A DNA stretch of 64,000 nucleotides, from positions 1 through 64,000 of the forward strand of contig JAAVDE010000041.1 of the NCBI GenBank assembly GCA_014801955.1, written 5' to 3'. Positions 17,187 through 26,080 of this stretch are shown here, piece by piece; position 1 is the first letter of the stretch; each line of letters starts with the position of its first letter. A program made the position numbers and the translations under genes. This DNA is from Bacteroides sp. GTDB lineage: Bacteria; Bacteroidota; Bacteroidia; Bacteroidales; Muribaculaceae. Under the pieces are notes generated by a model, which searched no databases, was not told the DNA's origin, and worked only from the letters and a program-made list of their open reading frames with translations.

Positions 17187-18872
17187 TTAGAGTACGGTTG
17201 AGAGGTTGAAACGCTTGAATTCCAGGTCACCGGCGGCTTTAGCGGCCATCGAGGGATCGAGCTTAACGGCCTGGCGGAGGCTGTTGGCGAGCATCGATTC
17301 GTTGTTGGTGCGTGCGCCGAGAACGGCCATCAGGTAGTAGGTCGTTGCGTCGGGAGCCTGAATTGCAGCGAGGGTCTTTTTGGCAGCGGAGTAGTCCTTG
17401 GTCAGAATCTGAGCCAGGGCGGCGTTGTTGGAGTTAACGCCCTGCATTGCGCGGGCAGCGGCGGCGTTGTCGCCCTGCTTGAGGTAGTAAACGCCGAGGG
17501 CTTCGCTCAGCTCGGGAACGCCGGCAGCATTGCCGAAGCGGCTCTGGGCGTCGGAGAAGTTGCCGGAGTTGAGGGCGGCGAGACCGAGGTTCATCTGGGG
17601 TTCGGCCGAAGCGGGAGCCAGACGGGCAGCCTGGTTGAAGCTGGAGCGGGCGGCGTCGTAGTCGCCGAGCTGATACTGAGCCATGCCGAGGTTGTTGAAG
17701 GTGCGGTAGTCGGTGGGATAGAGTTCAGCGGCGGTCGAGTAGATTTGGGCGCGCTTTTCGGCGTTGTCGGTCAGAGCGGCATAGTAAAGAATTTCGTCGA
17801 CCGAGAGCGACGAGGGGTTCGAAGCGTAGGCTGCGGCGATTTCGTCGTCGCTCTTGCCGATAACGTTGATTTTGGCGCTGATGCGGCTATAGCGGAGCTT
17901 CGGAAGGATTTCTTCGGCGAGCTGCTCGAAAACGGAGCTGAGATTATGAATTTCGCGTTCGCGCTCTTCGGGGTCGGAATACATCGACAGCACGCTCAGA
18001 ATCAGATTCTTGTCCTGAATGTTGCTTTCGCTGACGAGGCGACGGAAGCCTTCCCAGTCTTCGGGGGTGAAGTCGGCGGTCAGCTGACCGAAGCTAACGC
18101 CCTTGAGCTGCTTGTCCATGTAGCCCTTAGTCACGTCTTCGCGCTTCTGGGCGAGTTTTTTGTTGAAGTCATAGGAGCCGTCGGGCGAGGCGTAGCTCTG
18201 GATGTTGATTTCCTCGATTTCCTGGCGGGCATCGGCGTTGGCGCTCTTAATGCGGTCCTGCAGGCCGGTCATCTGGCCGGTGCGCAGCTGATTGTCGCGA
18301 ATGTTGGCCTGGTTGATGAGGAAGAGGATGTCGGCGTCAACCTTATCCTGGATAATGCGCTGGAACTTGTCGGCGGCGATGGCGGGAGTAACGGTGCCGG
18401 CATTGGCCATAGCGGCGGTTGCGATAACGCCGTTGGCAACGGCTACGCGGGGGAGAACATAAGTCTTTTTGCCCTGCTGAACATTGAAGGCCAGTTCGAG
18501 CTGCGAGGTGGCCATTGCGGGGTCATAGAGATAGCTGACGGGGATGGTTACGGTTGCACCCTGCTCGTAGTTCACAACGGGGTTGTTGCCGCGCACTTTT
18601 TCGCCCTGGAACGTATAGGCGGTCGAGGCGGTTTCGCCGCCGGCGTAGGTCAGATAGGGGGTAACGGTCAGCTCGGCATTCTTTGCGAAATACTTTGCGG
18701 GAATGCGGGCGGTAATGGTTGCGGGAACCTTTTGACCGACAACTTCGAGGGGATTAGGGTTAGTAGTGAAGTATTCGGCCTGCATCTGACCGAGCTTTTT
18801 GGAGCAGCCCGAAAGAGCAACGGCTGCGCCCATCAGCAGCACCAGGCTGCGTGACTGTGACTTAACGTTCAT
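17187..18872 (-). CDS. TPR lipoprotein with OmpA-like segment
   Basis: A 561-residue lipoprotein: lipobox Cys23 (VALSGC), a beta-rich N-terminal half (about 25-180), an OmpA/MotB-like segment (about 225-300; IQSYASPDGSYDFNKKLAQKR resembles the peptidoglycan-binding loop), then at least three TPR repeats (about 375-540; for example YRTFNNLGMAQYQLGDYDAA). This suggests an outer-membrane-anchored, periplasm-facing scaffold that may touch peptidoglycan. It heads the operon with pyrH, recF, DUF721, rsgA, cupin and miaA. No precise function can be given. Confidence 0.82.
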   Translation of the reverse strand: MNVKSQSRSLVLLMGAAVALSGCSKKLGQMQAEYFTTNPNPLEVVGQKVPATITARIPAKYFAKNAELTVTPYLTYAGGETASTAYTFQGEKVRGNNPVVNYEQGATVTIPVSYLYDPAMATSQLELAFNVQQGKKTYVLPRVAVANGVIATAAMANAGTVTPAIAADKFQRIIQDKVDADILFLINQANIRDNQLRTGQMTGLQDRIKSANADARQEIEEINIQSYASPDGSYDFNKKLAQKREDVTKGYMDKQLKGVSFGQLTADFTPEDWEGFRRLVSESNIQDKNLILSVLSMYSDPEEREREIHNLSSVFEQLAEEILPKLRYSRISAKINVIGKSDDEIAAAYASNPSSLSVDEILYYAALTDNAEKRAQIYSTAAELYPTDYRTFNNLGMAQYQLGDYDAARSSFNQAARLAPASAEPQMNLGLAALNSGNFSDAQSRFGNAAGVPELSEALGVYYLKQGDNAAAARAMQGVNSNNAALAQILTKDYSAAKKTLAAIQAPDATTYYLMAVLGARTNNESMLANSLRQAVKLDPSMAAKAAGDLEFKRFNLSTVL

Positions 18873-18911
18873 TGAAAATATTAGTTATTAAAAAGATTTC
18901 AAACAATAGCG

Positions 18912-18942
18912 CAAATTTACGCAAAAAACTTAACAACCCCAA
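18912..18942 (-). promoter_or_regulatory. Promoter of the pyrH-recF-rsgA-miaA operon
   Basis: On the minus strand TTG (18940-18942) and TAAATTTG (18912-18919) are separated by 20 nt. The -7 box is 39 nt upstream of the lipoprotein start. This is the only good promoter seen for the seven genes below it. Confidence 0.75.
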
Positions 18943-18974
18943 GCCTATGGCGTAAGTTTTTCTTTGGAATTGGC

Positions 18975-19009
18975 AGCAATTAGTAATTAGCGATTAGTAA
19001 TTAGTAATT
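18975..19009. repeat. 7-bp AGTAATT/AGCAATT tandem repeat
   Basis: Five 7-bp units (AGCAATT, AGTAATT, AGCGATT, AGTAATT, AGTAATT), the reverse complement of the repeat at 7613-7640. It sits between the lpxB stop and the upstream region of the lipoprotein operon. Confidence 0.8.
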
Positions 19010-19021
19010 GCATGGACGATG

Positions 19022-20143
19022 TTAGGAGAGGTCGGAGAGGAGGAGGCGGGCGGAGGTGGCGGCGGCGGAGGTGGTTCCGAGGGCGCGGCGGATGTCGGCA
19101 TAGCCGCGGAGCTGGGCGTCGTGGCCGCGGTGGCCGGGGAGCACGTTGATGAGGTGGCGGAGGACTTCAATTGGGGTGCATTTGTGGAGGAGGAGTTCGG
19201 GAACGACCTGTCGGCGGGCAATGAGGTTGGGGAGGCTGACGTAGGGGATTTTCAGCACGCGCGACATAACGGCGTAGAGCATCCGGGAGCCTGTGTGGCG
19301 ATAGCAGACGACCTGGGGCACGGCGGCAAGGGCGGCTTCGAGGGAGGCGGTGCCGGAGGTTACGATGGCACCGGCGGCGGCGTGCATGAGCTCGGTCGTT
19401 GCGTCGAATACTACGGGGGTGGAGCCGCAGTCGTAGAGCGACCGGTCAATTCCGGGAGCGCCGGCAATCACGGCCTGGAACTTGGAGCGGAGCACGCGCA
19501 CGGCTTCGAGCATAATCGGCAGGTTGCGGCGGATTTCGCCGACGCGCGAGCCGGGCACGATGGCAATTATCGGTTTGTCGGGGAGGCCGTGGAGCCGGCG
19601 AAATTCGTCGGGCGAAGGGGCGGCGGCCAGGCGGCGGTCGATTTCTTCGACCGAGGGGTTGCCGACGTAGACGCAGCGGTCATAGCCGTGGGATTGAAAA
19701 AAGGCAGGCTCGAAGGGAAAGATGCCAAACACGCGGCGACATTGGCGGGCAATGGTTTTGGTTCGATGTTCTTTCCAGGCCCATACTTTCGGGGCGATAT
19801 AGTAGTAGACCGGGATTCCGAGGCGGCAGGCTTCGGCTCCGAGGCGGAGGTTGAACGACGGGTAGTCGACGAGCACGAGGGCATCGGGCCGTTGGCGGCG
19901 CAGCAGCGAGTAGGCAACGTTGAGGTTGCGGGTAACCTGCGGCAGGTGGGCAACGACGTCGGCGAAGCCCATGTAGGCCATCTGCTGATAGTGAATGACG
20001 GGCTTGCACCCGGCGGCTTCGGCCATCAGATCCCCGCCGAGAAAAACAAAGCGGCAATCCGGCCTTTGAGCCCGGATTGCACGGATGAGTTCAGAAGCAT
20101 GGAGGTCGCCGGATGCTTCGCCGGCGCAGAGCATGATTGTCAT
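19022..20143 (-). CDS. lpxB: Lipid-A-disaccharide synthase
   Basis: GT19 glycosyltransferase that joins UDP-2,3-diacylglucosamine and lipid X. The family start LCAGEASGDLHAS comes directly after the ATG; GFADVVAHLP, LVDYPSFNLRL, YYIAPKVWAWKE and FPFEPAFF are characteristic LpxB blocks. 373 residues, normal. The ATG overlaps the stop of the preceding gene by 4 bp, so the two are translationally coupled. Confidence 0.96.
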   Translation of the reverse strand: MTIMLCAGEASGDLHASELIRAIRAQRPDCRFVFLGGDLMAEAAGCKPVIHYQQMAYMGFADVVAHLPQVTRNLNVAYSLLRRQRPDALVLVDYPSFNLRLGAEACRLGIPVYYYIAPKVWAWKEHRTKTIARQCRRVFGIFPFEPAFFQSHGYDRCVYVGNPSVEEIDRRLAAAPSPDEFRRLHGLPDKPIIAIVPGSRVGEIRRNLPIMLEAVRVLRSKFQAVIAGAPGIDRSLYDCGSTPVVFDATTELMHAAAGAIVTSGTASLEAALAAVPQVVCYRHTGSRMLYAVMSRVLKIPYVSLPNLIARRQVVPELLLHKCTPIEVLRHLINVLPGHRGHDAQLRGYADIRRALGTTSAAATSARLLLSDLS

Positions 20144-21063
20144 TCGCGGGTTCGGTGAATCATGAGTCGCCGGCCCGGCATGTCGAGCACGAAGTCCTGG
20201 TCGAAGAAGCGCAGCGGGTTGATGACGTAGCGGGCGGAGTGAACGTCGTCGCTATAAACCACGCTGGAGTAGCGCAGGCGGTTGCCGAAGTTAACGCGGC
20301 AGCGGCCCTGAACGTAGACACCCTTGATTGAGTCCCACTCAACGGGGGTCGTTGCCAGCAGGCGGTTCTTTTTCGGCTGCACGATTTCGTAGTTCCACAT
20401 CTTGTCGGCTGTTACGAGGTAGTAGTCGCGCGGTTCTTCGTCGTTGACGCTCAGAGGAATGGACGCGCGGCCATTGAGGCGCACATAATTGCCGAGAGTG
20501 GAGTCGTGGAATTTGATGGGCGAGACTTCGTAGTAGCTCGGGGGAACCTCCTTGTAGAGGTTAACAATATTTTCGGGCCAGAGGCGCTCGATTACCATTT
20601 TGGAGAGGATATCCATTCCGATAACGTTGCGGGTGCCGTCGGGGCGCACGAGGAGCTCAACGTCGTGGATAACGAAGGTTGAGTCAGGGAGCGAGGGATT
20701 GATGAAGGTCACGTCGAGCTTGACCTTTTTTGTAAAGATGTGATATTGACCGGTAGGCGCCGTTGTCAGGATAAGAGTGTTGCTGAACTCAACCGGGTAG
20801 CCGAGTTCTTTGAGCCGGACGGCGTCGTCGTGGGCAATAAACGAGTGGCGCGAGCCGAGGGCAAAAGTAACCTCGTTGCCGCTGGGCTGGTGAATAACGT
20901 TGCTTTCGCCCACGCTGAACGAGCCGATCAGATTGCCGGGGGTGTCCATGAAGTAGAACGAAGTATTCAGGCGGCTAAGTTGCCAAACCGAGTAGGCATA
21001 TGCTCCCGCCACGACCAGCAGCAGGCACAGAACGGATAGTATGATTTTTCTTTTGTTGCTCAT
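20140..21063 (-). CDS. Membrane-anchored retropepsin-like protein, active-site Asp missing
   Basis: A 307-residue protein with one N-terminal membrane anchor (about 7-28) and a large extracytoplasmic part. The spacing of FALGSRHSFI (67-76), a following helix, and NVIGMDIL (146-153) resembles the DTGA-S-F-I and GxDxL blocks of retropepsin-like aspartyl proteases, but Ala68 stands where the catalytic Asp should be. I therefore read it as a non-catalytic relative; the match is by eye. The ATG at 21063 is used because the in-frame TTG upstream lies inside the promoter box. It is coupled to lpxB (4-bp overlap), which hints at an envelope role. Confidence 0.6.
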   Translation of the reverse strand: MSNKRKIILSVLCLLLVVAGAYAYSVWQLSRLNTSFYFMDTPGNLIGSFSVGESNVIHQPSGNEVTFALGSRHSFIAHDDAVRLKELGYPVEFSNTLILTTAPTGQYHIFTKKVKLDVTFINPSLPDSTFVIHDVELLVRPDGTRNVIGMDILSKMVIERLWPENIVNLYKEVPPSYYEVSPIKFHDSTLGNYVRLNGRASIPLSVNDEEPRDYYLVTADKMWNYEIVQPKKNRLLATTPVEWDSIKGVYVQGRCRVNFGNRLRYSSVVYSDDVHSARYVINPLRFFDQDFVLDMPGRRLMIHRTRE

Positions 21064-21072
21064 TTTCGGCTG

Positions 21073-21080
21073 CAAAGTTA
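21073..21080 (-). promoter_or_regulatory. Promoter -7 box of the lpxB pair
   Basis: TAACTTTG on the minus strand, nine bases upstream of the ATG at 21063. Confidence 0.6.
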
Positions 21081-21144
21081 GACAAAGCGCGCCGAGCGAG
21101 CAAAAATTGTACGTTTTTGCAACAATTTTTTAACCGACATTCAA

Positions 21145-22002
21145 TCAATACTCACCGAAGAAGGTGGGACTCAGGCAGATACCGACACGAATCTGGGAGT
21201 GAAACTCCTTGTAAGCGAGGAGGCCTTCGCCGTAGCCGTTGTAATATTGCAGAAACAGGTATTGGTTATCCTTGGGGAAGATGCGGAATTTAATGTCGAG
21301 CTGCGTGTTGAAATTAAACGGGTTCCAGTCCTTGCGCTTGACCAGCAGGAGCGAAGCGCCGAAGCGGCGGTTGTCGGTCATGTAGTCAACAGACATCTGG
21401 TAGATGCCGGAGTAGCGCAGAATGTCGCGGTTATAGCCGCCGTCAACGATAGGAATCCAGAATTTGGCCGACACCATCAGGTTTTTGTCAACGTAGATAT
21501 TGCCGCCGAAGCTGATTTTATTCCACGAGCGCGAGGCTTCGCCGTCGCGGCCGTTGCTTTCGTGTTCAAGGACCAGGAAGGCCTTTCCGACGTAGCGCCC
21601 CGTAACGGTTGAGAAAAACGGCTTTGCAACGCCTATGCCGGGATTGAAATTCAGGTCAGTCATCGGCATTGAGTTGCGAAACACGTCCCAGAAGCACTTC
21701 TGGGTGTAGAAGAGATAGATATATGTGTTCCAGGGGAGGGTTGACTTTGTCAGTTTCTGCTGAATCGAAATCTGGAACTTCACGTTGGAGTTATAGGCGG
21801 TCGGCTTGTAGCCGAGCGAGGTTCCGACGATGAAATAGTTATCTTTATAGAACGAGAAATAGGGGCCGCTGTCGAAAGCACGCCTGAGCGAGTCGGCGTC
21901 GAAGCGTGCGATAGAGTCATCGCGAGAAATAATCTGGCCGAGCACGGGAAGGACCCATGCAAAAATAACCGCAAAAATGATTAACGCGCGTCGTAGCAGC
22001 AT
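21145..22002 (-). CDS. pldA: Outer-membrane phospholipase A
   Basis: OMPLA-type barrel that hydrolyses phospholipids misplaced in the outer leaflet. The catalytic pattern is complete: H147-x-S149-N-G, then R158-S-W-N161, with the same His-to-Asn spacing (14) as E. coli H142/S144/N156. A cleavable signal peptide (about 1-22) is followed by a 12-strand-type barrel. 285 residues, close to the family norm. Confidence 0.92.
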   Translation of the reverse strand: MLLRRALIIFAVIFAWVLPVLGQIISRDDSIARFDADSLRRAFDSGPYFSFYKDNYFIVGTSLGYKPTAYNSNVKFQISIQQKLTKSTLPWNTYIYLFYTQKCFWDVFRNSMPMTDLNFNPGIGVAKPFFSTVTGRYVGKAFLVLEHESNGRDGEASRSWNKISFGGNIYVDKNLMVSAKFWIPIVDGGYNRDILRYSGIYQMSVDYMTDNRRFGASLLLVKRKDWNPFNFNTQLDIKFRIFPKDNQYLFLQYYNGYGEGLLAYKEFHSQIRVGICLSPTFFGEY

Positions 22003-22041
22003 AATGAGTTGAAACGTGACTGATGGTTATGATAACGGGCG

Positions 22042-22072
22042 CAAAGTTACGCATATTTTAATTAAAAAACAA
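22042..22072 (-). promoter_or_regulatory. pldA promoter
   Basis: Minus-strand TTG (22070-22072) and TAACTTTG (22042-22049) are 20 nt apart; the -7 box is 39 nt from the pldA start. Confidence 0.78.
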
Positions 22073-22088
22073 AACGATTGCTAACACG

Positions 22089-22294
22089 CACGGCTCTTTC
22101 ATTTAAGTTGCCTACTGGGAGTGAGGGCGTCTCGCCCTCGCATCTGCGGCTAATATGTGACTTCGCGACGCAGCCGAGGGCGAGACGCCCTCGCTCCCAG
22201 CTTCGCGTCTCTGTTAAAACACAAACCTCAGGCTTACGCTTCTTGGGCTTAGGCGGAATGAAAAGTGCTTTTTAAGGTTAATGAAAGAGCCGTG
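22089..22294. mobile_element. MITE-like element with IS-type ends and a long internal hairpin
   Basis: A 206-bp unit bounded by CACGGCTCTTTCATTTAAG (22089-22107) and, inverted, AATGAAAGAGCCGTG (22280-22294): the same ends as the ISAs1-type element at 24677-25990. Inside are two 26-bp arms (22115-22140 and 22175-22200) that pair with one mismatch around a 34-nt loop. It has no coding capacity. No target duplication is evident, so mobility is inferred from the shared ends. Confidence 0.65.
22115..22200. repeat. Long inverted repeat (26-bp arms)
   Basis: GC-rich arms 22115-22140 and 22175-22200 match in 25 of 26 positions. Each arm itself contains a GAGGGC...GCCCTC mini-hairpin. A shorter relative (AGACGCC-GTCGCTCCCAG) lies at 37090-37123. 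Confidence 0.85.
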
Positions 22295-22710
22295 ATATCG
22301 GCACGTCAGATATGCCCACAGGTCCGTCCGAGTATCATCAGAATGATGATGTCTTTGAGCCGGTGGCGGATGTTTCCTTTGTTGCATCTGCGAAAATCCG
22401 GCACTGATGCGGCAAAATTCATCAGATGATCAAGTATACTGCCTTTTTGTATGGATTTATTTTGTACATTTGTACTGTGATTGAGCATCGCATCCTCAAT
22501 CGAACGGACTTGGTTAAGTGGTTTCGTTTTATTCATAACTGTTTGATTTTCACCTTTTAAGTTACGAACAATTCTCCACTTAACCAAATTTTTATAGCAC
22601 TTATTTTGCTTATAATCAAATAATTATCCTTATCTAAGAACTACATTCTTCCCTATATAAAATAGTACAATCTTTGAGTATGCAGACCAATCTTAAATGA
22701 AAGAGCCGTG
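22295..22710 (-). mobile_element. Fragment of ISAs1-type insertion sequence (5' end)
   Basis: On the minus strand it begins with the terminal repeat (22692-22710) and matches the upstream region and first codons of the copy at 24677-25990. The copy stops abruptly where the MITE-like element ends at 22294, so the rest was lost or displaced. Confidence 0.8.
22306..22536 (-). pseudogene. N-terminal fragment of ISAs1-family transposase
   Basis: The first 76 codons of an ISAs1-type transposase, starting MNKTKPLNQVRS and containing FAASVPDFRRCNKGNIRHRL-like and LKDIIILMILGRTCGHI segments, which belong to the N-terminal domain. It ends at a TGA where the reading frame would otherwise continue (RADI), a few bases before the truncation. 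The DDE catalytic region is absent. Confidence 0.82.
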
Positions 22711-22849
22711 CCGGGAGCGTTATAATATCGAAAGCACACAAAAGATAATGATTGGTTTATTATTTGACGAGGAGTGACTGAGACAGTCACCCCTCGCTAA
22801 GTTTTTATACTTGGATTATTCTGAGAGTGGATTTACCATCCTTCGACTA

Positions 22850-24565
22850 CTAATCAACTACAACCACCTCGACTACTTCGTCATAGTCTGTATTCTCGAC
22901 TACTTCGTCATAGTCTATATTATTGACGCTGGAACTTGCTTCGACAGAATTTTGCATGATTCTTTTGAGGTTAGAAAGTTCTCCAGTGTTTAATTGGGGA
23001 AGTATAGCAAAGTAAATTTTATTATCGCCGTCTCCGCCAATGACTACGGTCAGATTACTTGAGGTAAGTATTGTTGCTCCACATTTGTTTTTATAAGCGT
23101 CTGCGTAAAGCTTATAGCCTTTTGCCTCAACTGCGGAAGTTAATGCCTTTATAGCATCAGGCCCGAGTTCGGTTTGTGCGTCGATTGTAATGTCGAGCCC
23201 ACGGACATGTACATCGTTCCAATAGTAATTGCGATTATATCCGTAATCATAGTTATAACCTGCGATATATCCATTAAATTCAACTTTTGTAGTATATTCA
23301 AATCTGTAACCTGAACCACTTAAATCCGAAAGTTTTACTGTATTGTCATACTGATAGTCTTTTGGGTCAGAGAGAAATGCTCTCGGCGACATTCCGGGTT
23401 TGACGTTACCGTAAGCTTCAGTTGTGAGTTTTGCGGTTACAACCTGTGCCATAGACTCTACGCTAAAGTAGTCGCTATAAAGTTGGCCTCTATCCACGTT
23501 GAAGTTGAGGTCATTGAACTCGCAGTCTTTTCGTGTTTTTCCTTTATCGTCTAAATACGTATAGGTATTCTTATCGCGTGCGATGAGTCCAAAGCCGGCC
23601 ACCGGTATTATGTAGCGGTAGTCGTCCAGTTCTAAAATTTTTTCACCAGAAGTGTTTAGTATTTCGTAATCGTCGCCGTTTCCACAGATAAATTGGTTGT
23701 GATATATTTTGATGGCGTCATATTTTGGACGAATAATTACTTCATCGTCTTTGCGACTCATTACGCCGTAGTTGTCACCATTGGAAAATACGTAAAATTT
23801 ATCGTTGAAGTCGGTTATTTCTTTTACTTTTGACGGACACTTAGTAAATTCACCTTTTGTATTGAAGAACCCCCAGTGGTCGTTTGTATCGATTGCAATT
23901 AATGTTCCGTTTATAAAGGCGGATTTGACCTCCCATCCGTCTTTTATTTTGAATTTGAGGTTTCCTTTTTCGTCAATCACAGAGATGTTATTGTCTTTGA
24001 TAACAATGATTAAGCCTTCTGACAGTGAAGTGTATATGGCTCCATCATATTCTGGCTTGATTACGACTTCACCTTTGGTATCGATAATTCCATAAAGGTT
24101 TTCTTCTGTGGTAATTCCAAGTAAACCATTGACATATCCCGGGGATGAAGCGATGATTTCTTTGCCGTTAATTGGGTCAAGTGTGAATTTATCTTTGCCG
24201 TTTTCGTCAACGATTGTAATGCGAGAGTTTTTTCGGACTACCGGGATAAGGCCATCGGATATATAACCAACGTCTTTGAGATTTTCGCAATTAGCGATGG
24301 CGACAGGCTTTTTGTCCGCCTTATAGAGAGTGTATCCTTCGCCTTCATAAACTGAAAAGTAGCCTTCGTGGATTGAAGTTGGTTCGTTTTTGAATTCGTT
24401 TTCGTATTTTAATGTGCCGTTGGGAGCAAGAAAGCTCCAGTTACCGTTGTTATCAATCTTTACGGCAATGTAGTCGATTTCTGTCTCCTCTGATCCGCTA
24501 CTACTGCAGCCGGTAAACAAGGTAAGCATCATTAGAAATGCGATGAATGTGAAAATGTGTTTCAT
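22850..24565 (-). CDS. AT-rich WG-repeat lipoprotein
   Basis: A 571-residue lipoprotein (lipobox Cys20, TLFTGC) whose N-terminal two thirds are WG/KWG-type repeats: units such as NLYGIIDTKGEVVIKPEYDG, HWGFFNTKGEF and NYGVMSRKDDEVIIRPKYD. The C-terminal part (about 360-540) is a separate domain with a Tyr/Asn/Gly-rich loop (GYNYDYGYNRNYYWND). The last residues hold a doubled DYDEVVE motif. Its AT content is clearly higher than that of the flanking genes, and it is framed by IS ends, so recent acquisition is likely. WG repeats occur in surface or toxin-linked proteins; no function is assigned. Confidence 0.85.
   Translation of the reverse strand: MKHIFTFIAFLMMLTLFTGCSSSGSEETEIDYIAVKIDNNGNWSFLAPNGTLKYENEFKNEPTSIHEGYFSVYEGEGYTLYKADKKPVAIANCENLKDVGYISDGLIPVVRKNSRITIVDENGKDKFTLDPINGKEIIASSPGYVNGLLGITTEENLYGIIDTKGEVVIKPEYDGAIYTSLSEGLIIVIKDNNISVIDEKGNLKFKIKDGWEVKSAFINGTLIAIDTNDHWGFFNTKGEFTKCPSKVKEITDFNDKFYVFSNGDNYGVMSRKDDEVIIRPKYDAIKIYHNQFICGNGDDYEILNTSGEKILELDDYRYIIPVAGFGLIARDKNTYTYLDDKGKTRKDCEFNDLNFNVDRGQLYSDYFSVESMAQVVTAKLTTEAYGNVKPGMSPRAFLSDPKDYQYDNTVKLSDLSGSGYRFEYTTKVEFNGYIAGYNYDYGYNRNYYWNDVHVRGLDITIDAQTELGPDAIKALTSAVEAKGYKLYADAYKNKCGATILTSSNLTVVIGGDGDNKIYFAILPQLNTGELSNLKRIMQNSVEASSSVNNIDYDEVVENTDYDEVVEVVVVD
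22871..22924. repeat. 27-bp tandem duplication in the WG lipoprotein 3' end
   Basis: Two adjacent 27-bp units, differing in the last few bases, encode the repeated DYDEVVE at the C-terminus of the WG lipoprotein. Confidence 0.75.
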
Positions 24566-24596
24566 AAATGAAATTAATGAATGTTAGATATTTTTG

Positions 24597-24604
24597 CAAA
24601 GTTA
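24597..24604 (-). promoter_or_regulatory. Promoter -7 box of the WG lipoprotein
   Basis: TAACTTTG on the minus strand, 31 nt upstream of the lipoprotein ATG. No ideal TTG box found. Confidence 0.5.
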
Positions 24605-24676
24605 CGCAAATTCCCACAAAGTACCCCCCCCGATTGTTAAAGTATGTTAACTGATACTTGAAATGTGCTTAGGTGG

Positions 24677-25990
24677 CACGGCTCTTTCATTTAAGATCGG
24701 CAAGCATACTCAAAAATTATGCTATTTTATAGCGGGTGGGGCATGAGGTGTATAGACAACGTTAAATATTTGAAAGTAAGCAAAATAAGTACTATAAAAA
24801 TTTGGTTAAGTGGAGAATTATTCGTAACTTAAAGGGTGAATATCAAACAGTTATGAATAAGACAAGACCACTTAACCAAGTCCGTTCGATTGAGTATGAT
24901 ATGCTCAATCACAGCGCAAAGTTACAAAATAAATCCATACAAAAGGGCAGTATACTTGATTATCTGATGAATTTTGCCGCATCTGTGAAGACAGAATGCA
25001 GGAGTTTACTGCGAAGTTCCATGAAGAACTGCTTAATGCATGCCGTGACAGGGAAATAATCTGTGTGGACGGCAATCCAGAGCGTGGTACTGTTAAAGAA
25101 AACGGGCGTAATCCGGACATTGTATCAGCATATTCGTTCAACACCGGCATTACAATCGCAACTCAAGCATGTCAGGAAAAGAGCAATGAGATAAAGGCTG
25201 TCCCAATGCTAATCGACAAAATCGACATATCCGGAAAGATTGTCACCGCAGACGCCATGTCAATGCAGAAGGATATCATTGAAAAAATAAGGATGAAGGG
25301 AGGAGATTTTATAATAGAACTCAAAGCTAATCAACGCTCGCTGCGGTATGGGGTAGAGGACAGGCTCAAGCAACATACGCCGTTGCATTCATATACCGAG
25401 GGGCCTGAACTCGGCCATGGAAGAATCGAAACCAGAACCTACAACATCTATGATGGCCTTGAAGTAATCACTGACAATGAAAAATGGGGAGGAAATATGA
25501 CAATCATTGAATATGAATTACTTACAATAAAAAAAGTCTACAGGTGTATGTACTCCTGAAAAACGGCTTTATACGAGTAGCCGGCCTGCGACCATACCAA
25601 GACTGGGGGCAGTAGTTCGGAACCACTGGTCTATAGAGAGTATGCATTGGAGACTTGACGTCAATCTTTTACAAGACAAGATTAAACGGAAGTCAGCAAG
25701 AGCTGCCCGCAATCTTGATACCGTTCAAAGAATTGTCTGTTCCTTATTTTCCGTGTGGAGAGGACGGCGCAAGAAGAAAGCCGATAAGCAAAAAGGTATG
25801 GCAGAACTGATGAGATATGTCTCGATGAGCTTTACCCGACTCATTCGCTTTTTAGCCCAAAAAATGGAAAAATTTAAGATTTAAGAAAACTATAACTACC
25901 TGAAATACAACTATGAAAATTTACCCGATTCGAACTGAACCGGGGAAGGGAGATCATGTCGTTATCTTAATCTTAAATGAAAGAGTCGTG
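24677..25990 (+). mobile_element. Degenerate ISAs1-family insertion sequence
   Basis: A 1314-bp element with 19-bp terminal inverted repeats (24677-24695; 25972-25990, one mismatch, CCGTG to TCGTG). It holds a broken transposase. The flanks (GCTTAGGTGG, GCGAAAGCGG) show no target duplication, which suggests an old or rearranged insertion. Its left end faces the right end of the fragment at 22295-22710, so the two copies bracket the WG lipoprotein. Confidence 0.85.
24853..25884 (+). pseudogene. ISAs1-family transposase, internally deleted and frameshifted
   Basis: Pieces of one transposase appear in order but in different frames: the N-terminus from 24853 (MNKTRPLNQVRS) to FAASV at about 24988; then a jump, missing the segment seen in the other copy as PDFRRCNKGNIRHRL onward, into MQEFTAKFHEELLNA from 24996; the DDE core with CVDGNPERG, QEKSNEIKAVPML and VTADAMSMQKDI and ELKANQRSL; a shift near 25540; and the C-terminal SMHWRLDVNLLQDK block from 25642 to 25884. 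It cannot make active transposase without suppression of several lesions. Confidence 0.85.
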
Positions 25991-26063
25991 GCGAAAGCGG
26001 CGAACGGAAAGCGGCGGACAGCGGCGAACGGGCGTAAAATTTGCGCGGACGGAAAATAATCCG

Positions 26064-26071
26064 TAACTTTG
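26064..26071 (+). promoter_or_regulatory. dnaE promoter -7 box
   Basis: TAACTTTG ends nine bases before the dnaE ATG. The 12-bp word AGCGGCGAACGG occurs twice just upstream (25996-26007 and 26020-26031), between the IS end and the promoter. Confidence 0.65.
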
Positions 26072-26080
26072 TGGATAGTT

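Noticed and set aside
22115..22200. Possible transcription terminator of pldA
   Set aside because: It lies upstream of pldA, not downstream, and has no T tract; better read as part of the mobile element.
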